Assembly (NCBI GenBank): GCA_914767715.1 | Contig: OU612066.1 | Location: 32,154,283-32,214,282 of the forward strand | Length of the DNA: 60,000 nt | Direction: 5' to 3' | DNA from: Membranipora membranacea | Taxonomy: Eukaryota; Bryozoa; Gymnolaemata; Cheilostomatida; Membraniporidae | Shown here: positions 23,090 through 36,152 of the stretch, one piece after another | How the letters are laid out: each line of letters starts with the position of its first letter | Numbering within the stretch: position 1 is the stretch's first letter | Made by a program: the position numbers and the translations under genes | The notes under the pieces: model-generated | Databases searched by the model: none | Told to the model about the DNA's origin: nothing | What the model saw: only the letters and a program-made list of their open reading frames with translations

Positions 23090-23970
23090 ATGGAGGTTTA
23101 AGTGAGTGTGTATCTCTTCTTGGAATTCGGTGTGGTGTGGTAAAAAAAAATCAGAGATGTATGGAGGTGATTATTATTCAGAACCTTGAATCCCGTAATG
23201 CAAGTAAAATAATTGCTCAGTATTGGAAGGGGTAAAATTTCAAGTGATGTACATAGCTTATTAGTAGGTGACAAATAAAAAGGTATATGTTGAACATTGG
23301 CCACAATTCTCAAGGCTCTTCTTTGCTGAGTGAAAATAGGGTTTGTGATATTTGATGCACATAGGTTGTAATATATATGGATACCATAAATGAGATAACA
23401 GTGAATACATTGAAAATAAAATTGTTTAGCAGAATGCGTGGTCAAGTAGGGTCTGCATTGCTTAAGTAAGTTTGTATTTTTTGACACCTTATCCAAAACA
23501 GTCTCACAATGACCATTCAATGAAAATGAGTCAGATATCTTAAAGCCAAGAAGTTCAGTTTCATGCCTTAGAAATATTTGGTTATTGTCAATTTCTAAAT
23601 TTAATTATGAATCCTCCCCAAAAGAACTTAAAAAGTGTGATTTTTATAAATTATTGTCAAGTGATTATTTTTGCACCACTTGTTGATTGAAACCAAATCT
23701 CAATTACAAATTTGAACTAACGTTGAGGGAACAGAATGGCTTGCTACAAAAAGAGGGTCATCAGCATATGCATAAGAGTTCGAGGAGAGAGGTAGATTTA
23801 GTAGGTCATTTATATAAATCTGGAATAAAGTTGGTGCCAGTATTGAACCTTGCGGAACCCCAATATTGATGTCAAGTATTGATGACACTGTACCATTAAA
23901 ATGAACATACTGAGACCTGTCCTGTAGAAATGATGATAGCAACAAAAATGCCTTGCTATTTAAATACAAA
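23090..23970 (-). pseudogene. CR1/L2-like LINE reverse transcriptase fragment
   Basis: From high to low coordinate on the minus strand the sequence encodes FLQDRSQYV, then GVPQGSILAPTLFQIYINDL and AYADD. These are the RT GVPQGSxLxPxLFxxYxNDL and YADD active-site motifs of non-LTR elements. After a frameshift zone near 23520-23690 the post-RT thumb region continues (NGHCETVLDKVSK, LKQCRPYL, QRRALRIV, EILPLPILSNYF). The endonuclease and N-terminal RT are missing and at least one frameshift is present, so the copy is dead. Confidence 0.85.
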
Positions 23971-24002
23971 TGTTTAATCCATTTTCACAAAGCCAATTTT
24001 AA

Positions 24003-24590
24003 CTATGACCTTGACGTTGAAAGAGCCCCCAAAACTTGCTCTCGCCCAAATGAATTATTCCAGCGTAGGAGAACCACCAACTGAAGAAGTGCTTACGCAA
24101 AATATTTAAAGATGCCGCCAAGTTAGGGATTGAGCACCCCGATATAGATGCTCTGGTGGCCAACCAGATCAAGACACTTGGTACGGTACATACACGATGA
24201 AGAGCACTTTATCAATGAGTTTCTAACTAAATGCCCCTCAGGTCGCTACCGCACCGTTAAATATCGGGGTACATGGGGTAGAGACAGCTTTTTAAGACAT
24301 CTCATACATACACTTAATAATATACTATTCTAAAAAACTTTTTGTACAACAGAGATCTGATTTTTCCATGTTTTTCTTTCTTGTCAGTATTAACAACGTA
24401 TTTCGTGACAAATTTTTGTCTATGATAGTAATAAATCCATCCATCCATCACTGCTTACCAGAGGAGTTAACCTCTGGAATGCATACCTCATGGGCGAGGA
24501 GGCAACAGAGTCGTCTTGTCTTCCGGGAGGGTCTGCTCTGTGGGGATCTCGTGTTCCAAAGTCAGAGTGAGTGGCCTAATTGATGGCTCG
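24003..24590 (+). pseudogene. LINE C-terminal fragment with internal insertion
   Basis: 24003-24078 and 24447-24590 are homologous, on the opposite strand, to the window start at about 1-225. The two halves are separated by 24079-24446. That insert ends in a (CCAT)n-like tail (24432-24442) and contains protein-like stretches such as KIFKDAAKLGIEHPDIDAL, so it may be a 5'-truncated LINE insertion into an older LINE fragment. Confidence 0.55.
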
Positions 24591-24599
24591 GGCGGACAG

Positions 24600-26281
24600 T
24601 AGTTCCAAACTAGATCAATTGAATGGTCGCCATACTAGTCCCTGACTACATGACCATACCGCTGCACTATTTTTTTAGTTATCAATTTGTGTCTGAAATT
24701 AAATTTTTACGGGATGCAGGTACCAAAGAAAAAAAAAGAAAAAAAAAAGAGATTCATTTCCTTTGCTAGGAAAGCTACGTTCGATGGAGCTGTTCTTAAT
24801 TAAAACATCACCGATCACCCTCCCAACAAAATCAAAACCAAACAACATAAGAGAAGAGACTGACAGTTCTGTCTTGGACATTTTTTGATGTCCTTATAAA
24901 CTTAGTTGTTATTATTGATGCTTACAGGGACAATTAGGTAGGTTTGTATAGTCCCGACAAATACTGCAGTGTGAACTTTATTGTGAAACAGTGCTTCTCA
25001 CTTAATGCCATGCAGTGATAATGTTGGAAATTCGACCTGCACAAACACCTAACACCTGAGCAGAACAGGCACCTCTCTTTTACTCATTGTTGTCATGTTT
25101 ATTTTGAGTAACCCCTCCTGTTGGAGTAAGTGGGCAACTCCATACAAAAGTATTTTGTTTATTTATTCAAATTTTCAAATGACTTGTTTTCGATCGGAAC
25201 TATGAGACACTAGGTGGTATTTCAGTTAATCAATGACCAATTACTTGAGATGCCTTTTTAACATTCAAGCCATATTTATTTTATGAATAGTGAACTTAAA
25301 TTAATAATCATCGCAAAGAAAACTAAAAAAAACTATCTCGTACCGTCAAAATGTCTTGTGTACAGCAGTGTTTAAGTTTAACTGTACCCCATAGAACTAC
25401 CAAATTTTGGCCTTCTTGTCTGATCATTATTATATATTTTATATTGTGTCTTTTGCCTAAGAGAACCATTGCTATTTCATCCTGTAGATTTCGTCCAGTA
25501 ACAGTTGCAAGTAATAATATACCACGTTTCTCACATCTCTGTTATTAGTTGTAAGTATCTGCACCACAATTACTTTCACCTACCTATCATATTGGCTCAC
25601 CTGCAACAAATACATATAGTTTAAGGTTATAATCACTATTCCTTGTAATATAGCTTGAGCTTGTATCACTACGAGACTTGGTTAACTAAGAACTCTTATT
25701 CTGTGTTATGGATGTTTTACCGTTCCAGGTGTCGTAACCTGCTACAGACTCTGTACCACCTTTACTTTCATTACTGATCATTCTGGCTCCCGAGTGAGTA
25801 ATACATATATTTGAAAGCAATAATCACTATAATCACTACAATCATAATTTACCACCTTTATTAGGAGTTACCCCCTATACTAATAAAAGGGTGGTCGACT
25901 CCCAAACAAGACAATGCACAGCTGTTTATGTTACTCCTGTAAAACACTCACTGTATAATCATTTTTCTCTCTCATCAAAGACAATAGAAACATTTTTTGC
26001 AGGGACAGTTAACAGATAACCACCTTTTATATTATTATTCCAGAGTATCTCATTCATTATTTTCAGACAACAGATCTCCGGGAAAAAGACTGGAGGCAGA
26101 AATTTCTGAAGGCGAATAGACATGTTGGAGTTCAAGATTAATATCCCAATCGAATTCATCACAAAGAACAACTGAGCTACTATCAGTTCATGATATTCTT
26201 TAATTGTACAACAAAAGAATCCAAAAAATCTTTGAGTATAAACAGAATGACAACTCAGTAAGGTTACGTGGTTTTGGCGGG
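24600..26281. other. No gene; weak internal duplication
   Basis: 25566-25640 and 25758-25835 resemble each other (shared ATACATATA.TT, AATCACTAT and TTACTTTCA blocks), a diverged direct repeat of about 190-bp period. An A-rich tract lies at 24726-24752. A TGTTGGAGTA at 25126 recalls LTR starts, but no matching end was found. Confidence 0.35.
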
Positions 26282-29200
26282 AACCCATAGACTTATTATA
26301 CTACCTAGACAGGACAATGCTTATGCTTCACTGATCATAATATGTCCCACTTAAATAGCACGACATGACGTAATTAGTTTGTGCTGTGAGCCATAGTTTA
26401 CTATATACCATTCAATGAAATAATGTGGAAAATCAAGGGACGTTAGGCATGATATCAGCCCCTGCCCAGCTCCTTGTTATTCGAACACAAAGAAAATTGG
26501 TGAGTGTATGTAAAAGACCTTTCCACACAAGATGGTATTCATAATTTGTCCCCAGAACCAGAACTTTTTATGATAAGATACAATCATTGGCCAATAAATA
26601 CTGAAATAAATACAGCCATTTACCCCCAGCACTTCCATCGATACTATAAAAATGTAAAGAATACCTATAACAAAATGTCAAAAATATTTTGTTGGATGAG
26701 CCAGATCTTATCACCGCCATCATGGTTTTTTTCTTCAAAATTGTTCCTAGTAGTGACTGAACACAACCAGTCTGCTCAAATTGGATTGCCAATTTTATTG
26801 GCGCTTCACAAGTAAGAATAGATCTGTGCTGTAAATTGAGTATGTAAACTACAGATAGCTGATGTTCCTGAGTACGTATGATGAAGCTAGAGTATTGACA
26901 AATAACTTAAAATTATTATACTTCAGTACTGCAGTCGAAATCTAATGGCCTTTACTGTGGCCAAACTTAGTTTTGACGATACCGGTAAGGTTCTTTGAGT
27001 TTATCAATATTATATCGGCGTCAACAGTTAATGTCAATTGCTTCCTTGACCAGACGCGGCAGTGTGAAAAAAGTAGTTATTACAACAAGACACGTCATCA
27101 TCTGAGAAAATGGAACTACATGTGATGATGAAACTAAAGAGGGTCAAGGAAGGAAGCAGTGATTCTAATCATTTCCAAGACTGGAAAATAATTGCCAATA
27201 ATGATCACCAGCATTATTGCTTGGCTCAGCCGAGAGTTGAGTGCTCATTGGCATCACAGCTGCTCACAAGCACAAACCGATCCGCAGCGTGCAATAAATT
27301 TTTGTTGGTATGAGCTAAGGTTTAGTATGAATAATGGCTATTAGTATAGAACCCAGTCTGAGCCACAAAGTAACATTTCTGAACCCTTTATTTAGACAGC
27401 CAGAGAAGTTTTTAAATTAATGAGCAGCAACAACACCTTCTGCAATGACTAAAAAATCCCTCTGTAAGGAAACATCACTATTGATTGTGCTGCACTATCT
27501 TGAGAAGTATAGAGATATCTGCAGGGCTCCACCTAGATCGAAGCTGAAATAGTTTTTATGGGAATTATTGAACCTATTGAAAAAAAATAATGTGAATGCG
27601 ACGATAAGAATAATAATAATTATCATTACCGGAATTGTACTTTTCAAATATCACTCTAATTGACATTCACTGTTGATGCCAATATCACATTGATAAACTC
27701 AAAAACTCCAAGAACCTTACCGGCATCAGCAAAAACAAGTTTGGCCAGGGTATTTCATTTTCCAGTTTTGGAAATTATTAGATTCACCTGCTTCCATCCT
27801 TTTTCCTCTGTAGTTTCATCATTACATGTAGTTCCGTTTTCTCAGATGATGATATGTTCTGGTTGGACTTATTATAACAATCATGGTATTAACAGGCGAT
27901 AGGATTGGAATGGTACATGAAAATGAACATTTTAAATTCTGTTGTCAGTTGACATGTAATACGGAAAAAAGCCCTTTAAATGCCTTCCGGTCCTGCACTT
28001 TGGTGGGGCAATTGATGGTATGTAGGCAAGAGGCAACCTTTGCACAGTTGAAAACAACACAACAAAAAATAGGATGGTCTTCATCGGACGCAATTTTGTT
28101 AAAACCGTTTTAGACATATCAGTAATAGCTTTTTTTCACGCTGCTGTTTCTGTGTATAGGTCGGGGAAGCAATAGACATTCATTGTTGACGCCGATATCG
28201 CATTTATAAACTCAAAGAACCTTACCAGCATCGGCAAAATTAGGTTCGGCCTTGGTAAAGGCCATTAGATTTTGACTACAGTACTGAACTATAATAATTT
28301 ATAGTTATTGTCAATACTCTAGCTTCATCATACGTACTCAGGAACAACAGCTATCTGTAGTTTGCATACTCATTTAACAGCACAGATCTATTCCTCCTTG
28401 TGAAGCGACAATAAAATCAGCAATCCAATTTGAGCAGACTGGTTGTGTTCAGTCACAACTACAAAGAATTTTAAAGAAAAAAATGATGATGGTGCTGGTG
28501 CTTAGATCTGGCTTATCCAACAAATATTTGTGATCTTGTGTTATAGGTATTCTTTACATTTTTATAGCAAGTGATGGAAGTGCTGAGGGTAAATGGCTGT
28601 ATTTGTTTCAATGTTTATTGGCTAATGATTGTCTCTTATCATAAAAAGTTCTGGTTATGGAGACAAATTATGAATACCAGCTCGTGCGGAAAGGTCTTTT
28701 GCATACACTCACCAATTTTTTGTGTGTTTGAATAATAAGGGGCTGGACAGCGGCTGATATCATGCCCAGCGTCCCTTGATTTTTCACATTGTTTCATTGA
28801 TGGATATATAGTAAACTATGGCTCACAGCACAAACTAATTACGTCATGTAGTGCTATTTAAGTGGGACAGTATCGAATACTATTGGCCTGTCTAGGTAGT
28901 ATATTAAGGTCATGCCTCGCCTAAAAATACTAACTTGAGAACTACTGGTCCGATTTCCTTGATTTTTCATTCTAATTGTAGCTATTCCTTGATTAGCAAT
29001 TTCCAAACCCTCAATTATATTTAATTTAATTTCTTAATATTGTGATGGCAATTTATAAAATTTAAGCCACCGGTGCCCATGCAAAAGAATAGGAGCTGTC
29101 AATAACTGGGAGCATCTGGCTCAGACGCCTCACAACTATTTATTTGTATCAAACCAGAATTGGCAGCGCCAAATAGTCTCACTAAATATAACTTGTGATA

Positions 29201-30263
29201 ATTAATGGTAGTATCAAGCCCTGACATGAATTTCAAGCACTAGAGAAGGCAAGTTCTATAATAACAGACATGAATTTACAAGCCAGCCTGTGAACTATTG
29301 TAAAATACACTCAAATGACTGGAGTATAGAGACTTATATTACTACGCCAAATCTGGTGCAGAATTGTATCAAGAAAAAACCATGAATGGTTGGATTTTCT
29401 TTTGTATTCATGAGGCATTTATTTCAATTTGAGTAGAGATGTTGATTCAAAATTTGGGAATATACAAAAAGGATAAATGTTTTTAGATAATTCCAATGCA
29501 ATGCAATGTTCACTTGACATATGTTTTATTTGAAGCTAGCTTGGCAAAATCAATATTAAGTTTATAGCCTGCCTCTGGATGACTGCATGATCGGCCATCT
29601 TATCATACCCCTTCCCAACACAAAAGTTTCATTTGGTTCAAAATCAATGCCTAGTGCCCTCACCAAGGCTTTGGTGGATGCCCCTATTATAAAAAAATAT
29701 TTCAGTCTCGGTACAGTTTTCACATTATTTGTACTTCTAGTTTTGTACAGCAAAGTGGCATTTCTGTCAAAATTTTGACTATTTTAGAAGTATGATAACT
29801 TAAAATTGCAAAATGGCAGATCACTTTCTATTCATCAATACTGGCCAGCACTGGGTTAGTGAGGGCACTAGGGTAATTACATTTGTCCACCTTGACCAAC
29901 AATTGACACAGCTCACTTACATTATAGCATTGTCAACACGAATGGCGTAGTTATCAGTATGCGAATTGTAATGCCGTTTTTTCTCAAGTCAAATCAAACA
30001 TTGAACATTATTGTTGTTAAGGCTGCATGATATAAGGGTAGTATTTATGCATTGACTGCATTTTTAGCTCCAAGAACTTTCAATGTCTTTGTATGTGGAC
30101 AAAAGTGACAATATGTTTTGACATGTTGCTGAAATTCAGTGTCGCGCTATGACATTACGTCATGGCGTATATCGTCAAATTCTGGGTTCAAACTTCTTTG
30201 ATCATGTGGATTGAGAAACCCCCAAAAAAATTTTGGCGAGGCATGACCTTAAGTCTATGCAGG
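26282..30263. mobile_element. Large foldback element with ~800-bp arms
   Basis: 26282 to about 27090 is an inverted copy of about 28115-28907 plus 30249-30263. The outer end of the right arm was displaced by the TTAA element at 28908-30248: removing it restores pairing of CATAGACTTA on the left with TAAGTCTATG on the right. The loop (about 27090-28115) holds a third partial copy of the inner arm near 27660-27730. Arm divergence is about 10-15% by eye. No transposase was recognised. Confidence 0.8.
28908..30248. mobile_element. 1341-bp TTAA-flanked element (piggyBac-type MITE)
   Basis: TTAA at 28904-28907 and 30249-30252 flank perfect 14-bp terminal repeats GGTCATGCCTCGCC. TTAA duplication is characteristic of piggyBac-superfamily transposition. 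The interior has no recognised transposase. The insertion sits inside the right arm of a foldback element and is therefore younger than it. Confidence 0.8.
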
Positions 30264-32439
30264 AACCAGATGAGGACATTTATAGCTTCTTCACTAAATG
30301 CATATCTCTTACAGATAATAATCACAACAACAACGACCACTCTTCATAAAATTTCTTACCTATACTGCCTAGCCTTGTCCTCGCTCTAGTTCATCCAACA
30401 TCACAATATTTAGATCTTGTAAGCAGCGATTTGATATCATCACAGAGTAAGGATATATATCCTTACTCTGTGATATTATTGAATGAAGTCAAAACGAGGG
30501 ACACTGAAAGAATGATGAAGGCGTCGTGGTAGTAATGCTCTGTAACAAGAAAGGAACTGACCTAACCTAAGGTACCAGAAAATATCAGAAAAAGGGACTA
30601 TTTGACATTATTAAAGATTGAACGTTCAGCTCCAGATCCTAATCGATAGCCAAAGATGCTGCCATGACAAAATGGCCAACCATCTCATACTTTGAGATGG
30701 ATAAATTTATTTCCAAACTGGGACATTCTGACTCTGACAGTGCCTTAACAAGAGGTTTTTTACCACACTATCGGCAAAGAAACCAGATCTTGCTATCTAA
30801 AAGCGAAATGTACTCCAAGTAATCGCCTGAGAGATGAGCCACACTCAGTGCAAACATAAAATAAGAACTTTAAATAAATTTGATGACATTGTGATACAAC
30901 ATCATTATCAATTTGTCGCTTTCGTTTATGTCAGTAAATTAATCTAATGTTTGAATTTCGAGTAAGAAGAAAACCGCCGTAAAAAAATCCTCAAATGACA
31001 ATGCTTTCCCTGATTCCCCAGCTGTGGATACAGCGGCAACACTGTTTCTGATACAGCTGAGAGCAATATCAAGTTGTGACAAGTTTTCATTTTCAGGTCA
31101 TGATGTAACAAGGATTTTCTTTGTCCAAAGCAGTGAGCAGTAATTTTCATGAATGACCAGACAGATTCACAGCATGAACTCAAATTTTTACGGAGTATAT
31201 CAAGGTTCACATAACAGAGCCGTAACATGATGTAACAAGTCATAAGGGAAAACAGTAAATTGAATGCCAGTACCATGATCCTAACAATAATTTATAATCT
31301 TTGCCCTGATCGACAATCTACAATGTGGTAACAGGTCAACTTCAGGACTACCACCTAACTCCACAAGAACCTCATATTATAATTATTGATCAGGAAACTA
31401 CAGCATTGCTGCTGCTCAATATGTGGACGAACTTAGTAAGAAAGTTGTCATTATGAAACACTGTCAAAGAAGCCAATCTATAGCACAACTCATGCATAAA
31501 ATGAACCTAACCGCTAGAAAAATATATGATGTCCCGTGTAACACCATGGGCCAGAGTAAAAGTGCCTCATGGAAAGCTGCACGGGAAAGCAGAACTCCTG
31601 CATCAAACTTCTCACTAAGGTTAACACCATGAGGAAAAAACCGGACACTGACTTCATAAATCCCCCTCACTTGGCCATCTGGACCACATTAAGCTTGGGA
31701 TAGAGTCTGAGGAGAAGGCTAAGGAGGGTCTGTGCCATGGGCCCCTTTGATCTATATTCCTGCAAGCCTGCGTTTTGCTGATGTCAAGTATCAAACACCC
31801 AAAACCTAAACTGGAGAATTCAGTCAACTATTCATCTAACACAAATCAATCGCCAAATTAGCCTAATACAAAAAACAAATAGTCCCTATCCATTCCCCTG
31901 AAGTTTTGTGGCATTTGTTTCTAGTCACATTGTAATGGCCTCATCCAACATTCCGGTACAGGCACAGTACTTGTCATCAGTATGATAACCTCTATTTTTC
32001 CTGATCACAGCAGACAATAAACATAGCATAACATATCGATGCAATAGTATGTGTATGGTGTACACTGTATTGTGTACTGGTGTACGTTGGGTCAATTTAT
32101 TGCTGTGATCAGCGACAAACATTTACTGTAATTACCTGAAAAAACCACTGGGCAGTTCATAAAAAATAATTCCGAGTAGGGTATTGAAAATTATGCCATC
32201 AAATACCTCATTACACTGACATGATCCTATGGAAACCCCATAATTTTAGCTTTTTTAGAATAGGAGTAATTACATGTATTCTGTCATCACTAATGATGTG
32301 CTCAATGCCACTGTCCCTTTTCCAAGGGAAGACAACTTGATGAAAATTGTTTATTTTCAAGGGCCTGGTAAGTCGCCTATTACAAGTCTAAGAAGGGCAC
32401 TAAACCCACGGATTTCTAAATGTTTGATCTAGGAAGTGC
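30264..32439. other. No gene recognised; contains a 36-bp palindrome
   Basis: Mostly unstructured. A frame at 31420-31632 has no family match and no splice support. The region may hold the eroded N-terminal part of the relic at 32440-33620. Confidence 0.35.
30439..30474. repeat. Perfect 36-bp palindrome
   Basis: ATCACAGAGTAAGGATAT followed directly by its exact reverse complement, with no spacer. It can extrude a cruciform. It could be the footprint of a palindromic element. Confidence 0.9.
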
Positions 32440-33620
32440 TAAAATTCTATATTCGTGATGATATTATCACCACATCCAAATAAGTCCAAATGTGGGGTAA
32501 TGCGTGTAACGAAATATTCACGCAAAAGAACATTTCAAATGTTCAGGGAGGAGTCAACCCAAACAATAAGTAAAACATCATTTGACAAGCTGAAGCCACG
32601 TAACGTGAAACTCATGAAAACAGCGAAGTGGCTGCGGTGCCTGTGTGAAATATGTGATATGTGTCAATGTTAGCCAGATCAATCAATCATTTCCGAGGTC
32701 AGCACAACCATCACCAACCTACCTGTCTGACGAACTTACTCTGGCCAAGCATTGTGTGTGTGACATTTATAACTTTGAGTGTCTAGATAGATAATGCTCA
32801 AAATACTCGTCTGCTCAAATCTGTGCTGACTTTGCTGACCAGATTAAAGGCAATGTCAGTGACAAAGTGAAGTATGTTAAATTGTCACGTGTGGTGGAAG
32901 ATGTCGGAGGCAAGGAGGTCAAGAAGCTAAAGAAGGGTAGTATTTATAGCTACCGATGTGAGGTAGTCTCTGAGCTAAAATCTCAGTTGGAGTTCTACAC
33001 GAAGCACATATACCATGCTGTAACTCAAATCACAGCAATTCAAAAAATGCAAGGCTAATTTGCAGAGTAGCGAGGCAGCAGTGATTGTTGATTCTTTTGC
33101 AAATTATGTGGCCCCTTCAGTTTGCGGCGTCTCAATCATGCTATTTTGGACGGAATTCTGTTACTCTTCACCAGAATGTTATAATCTTGAAAAATCAAAC
33201 ACCTTTTGCACGGGACTCTGTGGTTGTGGTCAGTGATGACCTCAAACATGATGACTGCTCAGTAAAGAATTATCTTACAGTGCTGTTAAGGGAGAGAACG
33301 ATGGCAAGAGTGCCGTAGTGAAAAACTACTTAGATAATACCATCAGGAGTGAGCAGCGGGTTGTCCATGATGCCAAGTCAGCATCCCAAATGCTAAATAG
33401 CTACCATCTCAACAAATCTGATGGTGACACCCCTCCCCCTGTATTAGAGTATCACTTTCTGTCATTCTCTGCATGACTTACCTGCTCCTGTGATGTCACT
33501 TGATTTATCAAACTTATGATTAAAAAGACGTACGATCTTGTCTCTATAGCGGAAGAATCAGTATCAGATATACTTAAGACGATGGGGGAAGAGGATGCCA
33601 GTGAGGCAGAGTTGTGACAG
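32440..33620 (+). pseudogene. Decayed repetitive (transposon-type) protein gene
   Basis: Several plus-strand frames read in order like one protein broken by indels and stops: KTSFDKLKPRNVKLMKTAKW followed by CLCEICDMC, a Lys-rich segment, QLEFYTKHIYHAVTQ, then SQSCYFGRNSVTLHQNVII and VVVVSDDLKHDDCSVK. This block order matches a multicopy uncharacterised protein family widespread in cnidarian, mollusc and other animal genomes, thought to be transposon-derived. At least three frame changes show it is dead. Family membership rests on recalled motif order, not a search. Confidence 0.5.
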
Positions 33621-33884
33621 CCATCACCTGTCATGTATCAGGTCATGACAGTGATCGTTCTGGTTGTCACTGGAAATGCCATAATAATAATCATTTCTTA
33701 TCAACTTCCAGTGGCAGAAAAAATGACATTTTAATGGACATTTATTACAATAACATTGACCAAATGATGGGCTGTGTCCTGGTGTGTGGTGTTACGCTTT
33801 GCCGTCTTGATGAGTGTGAGCCAATTAATTATCGCTTTGCTATTACCTAGTTTTTGCAATTCATTGATATCATATGATATCCTA

Positions 33885-34015
33885 TTGTCACATCCTTTTG
33901 GTAATACTATATAAGAGATAGTTTTTACTCAGTTTAGTGTGTGTTGTTTGAGAGAGCAATAAAGATGCTGGTGTTCAATTAAAAGTCTCGACAATTCGCT
34001 CTAGTAACCGCTCAG
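33885..34015 (+). promoter_or_regulatory. TATA plus AATAAA module, possible solo LTR piece
   Basis: ACTATATAAGAG at about 33907 is followed within 60 bp by GCAATAAAG, a spacing typical of the U3-R-U5 core of LTR retrotransposons. No second LTR, primer-binding site or clear ends were identified. Confidence 0.3.
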
Positions 34016-34447
34016 TGTGCAGCATAGTGGTGAAGTGCTGTCACAGAGTCATCAATAGTTTTGGGTGGATCACTTTTCACCAATAAGCGTTTTAGTTTAT
34101 ACTATAGAACCCTGATATATTCTCAGTGGATTCCGAAGAGGAGAAGGAAGAGTTTGATTTTACTGTGTTTGACACGCCATGTTGAGTAAAATACATATGT
34201 TCAATAAAAGTGACTAGCTGTGCTGAAACTAAGTGCAGTGCCAACATAATTATCAGCATCTTCAATTATTTTCGCGGATATTTTATCCTTGAATGAATCA
34301 TTTAAAGATCTCCTAGCAAGGTTCCATACAAGACAAATCAGCAACACCATGTTGTGCGCAAGAGTCTTTTACTTACCTGGTCAAACTTTCATTGCATTTG
34401 AACAACCAGTAATAAATCGAGAGAAATAAATTGTAACAGAAAGAAGT

Positions 34448-36152
34448 ATGTCAGCTAGAGAGTAAGTATTTTTATATTTAATTATACAAATTACAATATT
34501 ATCTTGAATGACCTATCAGTTTTTATGGATATTGACAATTTTGGTTACTGTGAAGGGAAAATAAAATTTCTTTTTTTTTGTACTGTATTTATACCTCTTA
34601 GTTGTTAACTTTGAATTATTGATTAATTTCGACAATTTTATTTTAGACTTAGCATAGAGAGCCAGGCGAGTAAGCGAAAGGCAGAAAAGGAACCAAAGAA
34701 AAGAGAGCCTCCAACCAAAAAGAGGAAGCCAAAGCCCAAAACTGTGGAGATACCCTCGAGGTAAATAAAATTAATGCTGTGGTAACAACTACTTGTCATC
34801 TCATTTATATTTTATTGATGGTTGGTACTATCATTTTAGATAATTTTGAGTTTTAAAACGCTTGTTTACATATTTGCAATGTAACATCATGTGTAAATTT
34901 TTGAGCTCAGTCAAACCTTGGTCACCCTTGGAGTTCTGAGACTTGTGAAGCATTATACACTGTTATAGGTTTGTAGTTACTATATATTCAACTTTTATAA
35001 ATGAAGTTTAATAGTTATGTTATTATTGATTTTAAAACGTTGAATTTTTTTATGTTGTTAGCTTTAGTGCTGAGCAGAAGAGGCGTATAGAGGCTGCTAT
35101 CCGGCAAGAGTCTGCGGATGCTCAGCTGATGCCACCCCCACCAGCTGTGGTAGTGGATACTACTCCCCCTGAAGGGGATGTACCAGTTGGTACCATTGCT
35201 TCTTCCAGGTAAATGTTTTGTTTTATTTTTAAAAATATTGATTATTGAAATTGTTGGTGTTAAATTTTTTAAATTTTTTTTTTGAAAGGATATATGATTT
35301 AGCAACTAACTCTATTTTAAATGAATGATATTTAGAACCACAAATCCCTGTATTGTTTACTTGTGATGACTTTATAATTTTTGTATGATTATAATTACAT
35401 ATTTTGAAAAAAAAAACAAATTAAAACATGAAATAGAAAATTTTAGTTATAAGGTTATTAATATATTTTCATTTTATTTTTTTAGCAGTGAGTATGAAGA
35501 GGATATAGATGATGTAGAAGAGATAGAGATACAGAGCGTTGATAAAGAAATAAGCAGGGGTAAGCTGCTGGGGGATGACCTCAATCCCGACAAGTTTTTC
35601 ATTATGCCCAAGGATGGGGCTTTTCACATTTTCTATGACAAAGATGCTAGAGTTTATATTAATTCCGATGTGTGGGAGGGGGAAATCAAAATCTACCCCA
35701 ATCCGCTGAAACCCACATCATCGGATCACGGAAAGTTCACCAAACTCCAATGCAAGCATTGGCAGTTTTTAGATACTCTCTGTGGAGAGTTGACGAAAGC
35801 TGTGAATGTGTGCAGCGAAGTGCCGGTGAAGGTTGCAATATATGGTGACAGGGAAGGCATTAACAAATGGGGAAACTTTATTCCTTTCCTTAAGGTATAC
35901 ACCAACGACACTGGTGAAAAGTGTGTGTTGGTGGAGCTTGATGGAGAGGAAAAACTGTTTCCTCTAACAGACATCCTTAATAAAAAATTCAAAATATCGG
36001 CAATTATTAAAGTGGGTGCTATTAAACCCAACTTGAAACAGAAGCAACATGTTGTTTCGTTAACCGTGGAAGAATTGAAACTCAGCTCTAGGCTAACAAA
36101 GCAATCTGTGCAGAAGCCTGAGCTGAGATTTGCTCATTTTATTAAATTTTGA
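34448..36152 (+). CDS. Unrecognised 313-aa nuclear-type protein, four exons, inside the TIR element
   Basis: Exons 34448-34461, 34647-34760, 35062-35208 and 35486-36152 join with good GT-AG sites, and all three introns interrupt a codon after its second base, giving one open frame. Residues about 5-45 are extremely basic (KRKAEKEPKKREPPTKKRK), an obvious nuclear localisation or nucleic-acid-binding tail. Residues about 45-95 hold a proline-rich linker, then an acidic stretch (SEYEEDIDDVEEIEI). The last ~200 residues look like one globular domain (blocks DKFFIMPKDGAFHIFYD, CKHWQFLDTLCGEL, VPVKVAIYGDREGINKWG). I do not recognise this domain. Its uninterrupted frame, against the decay elsewhere, suggests recent function. 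It may be a DNA-binding or replication accessory protein of the element; that is inference. Confidence 0.7.

Noticed and set aside
25110-25900. Solo LTR starting TGTTGGAGTA
   Set aside because: No matching CA end, target duplication or second copy could be identified.
31423-31632. 69-aa frame with KIYDVPCNTMGQSK
   Set aside because: The opposite strand is open too; no family match, though it may belong to the eroded upstream part of the 32.4-33.6 kb relic.
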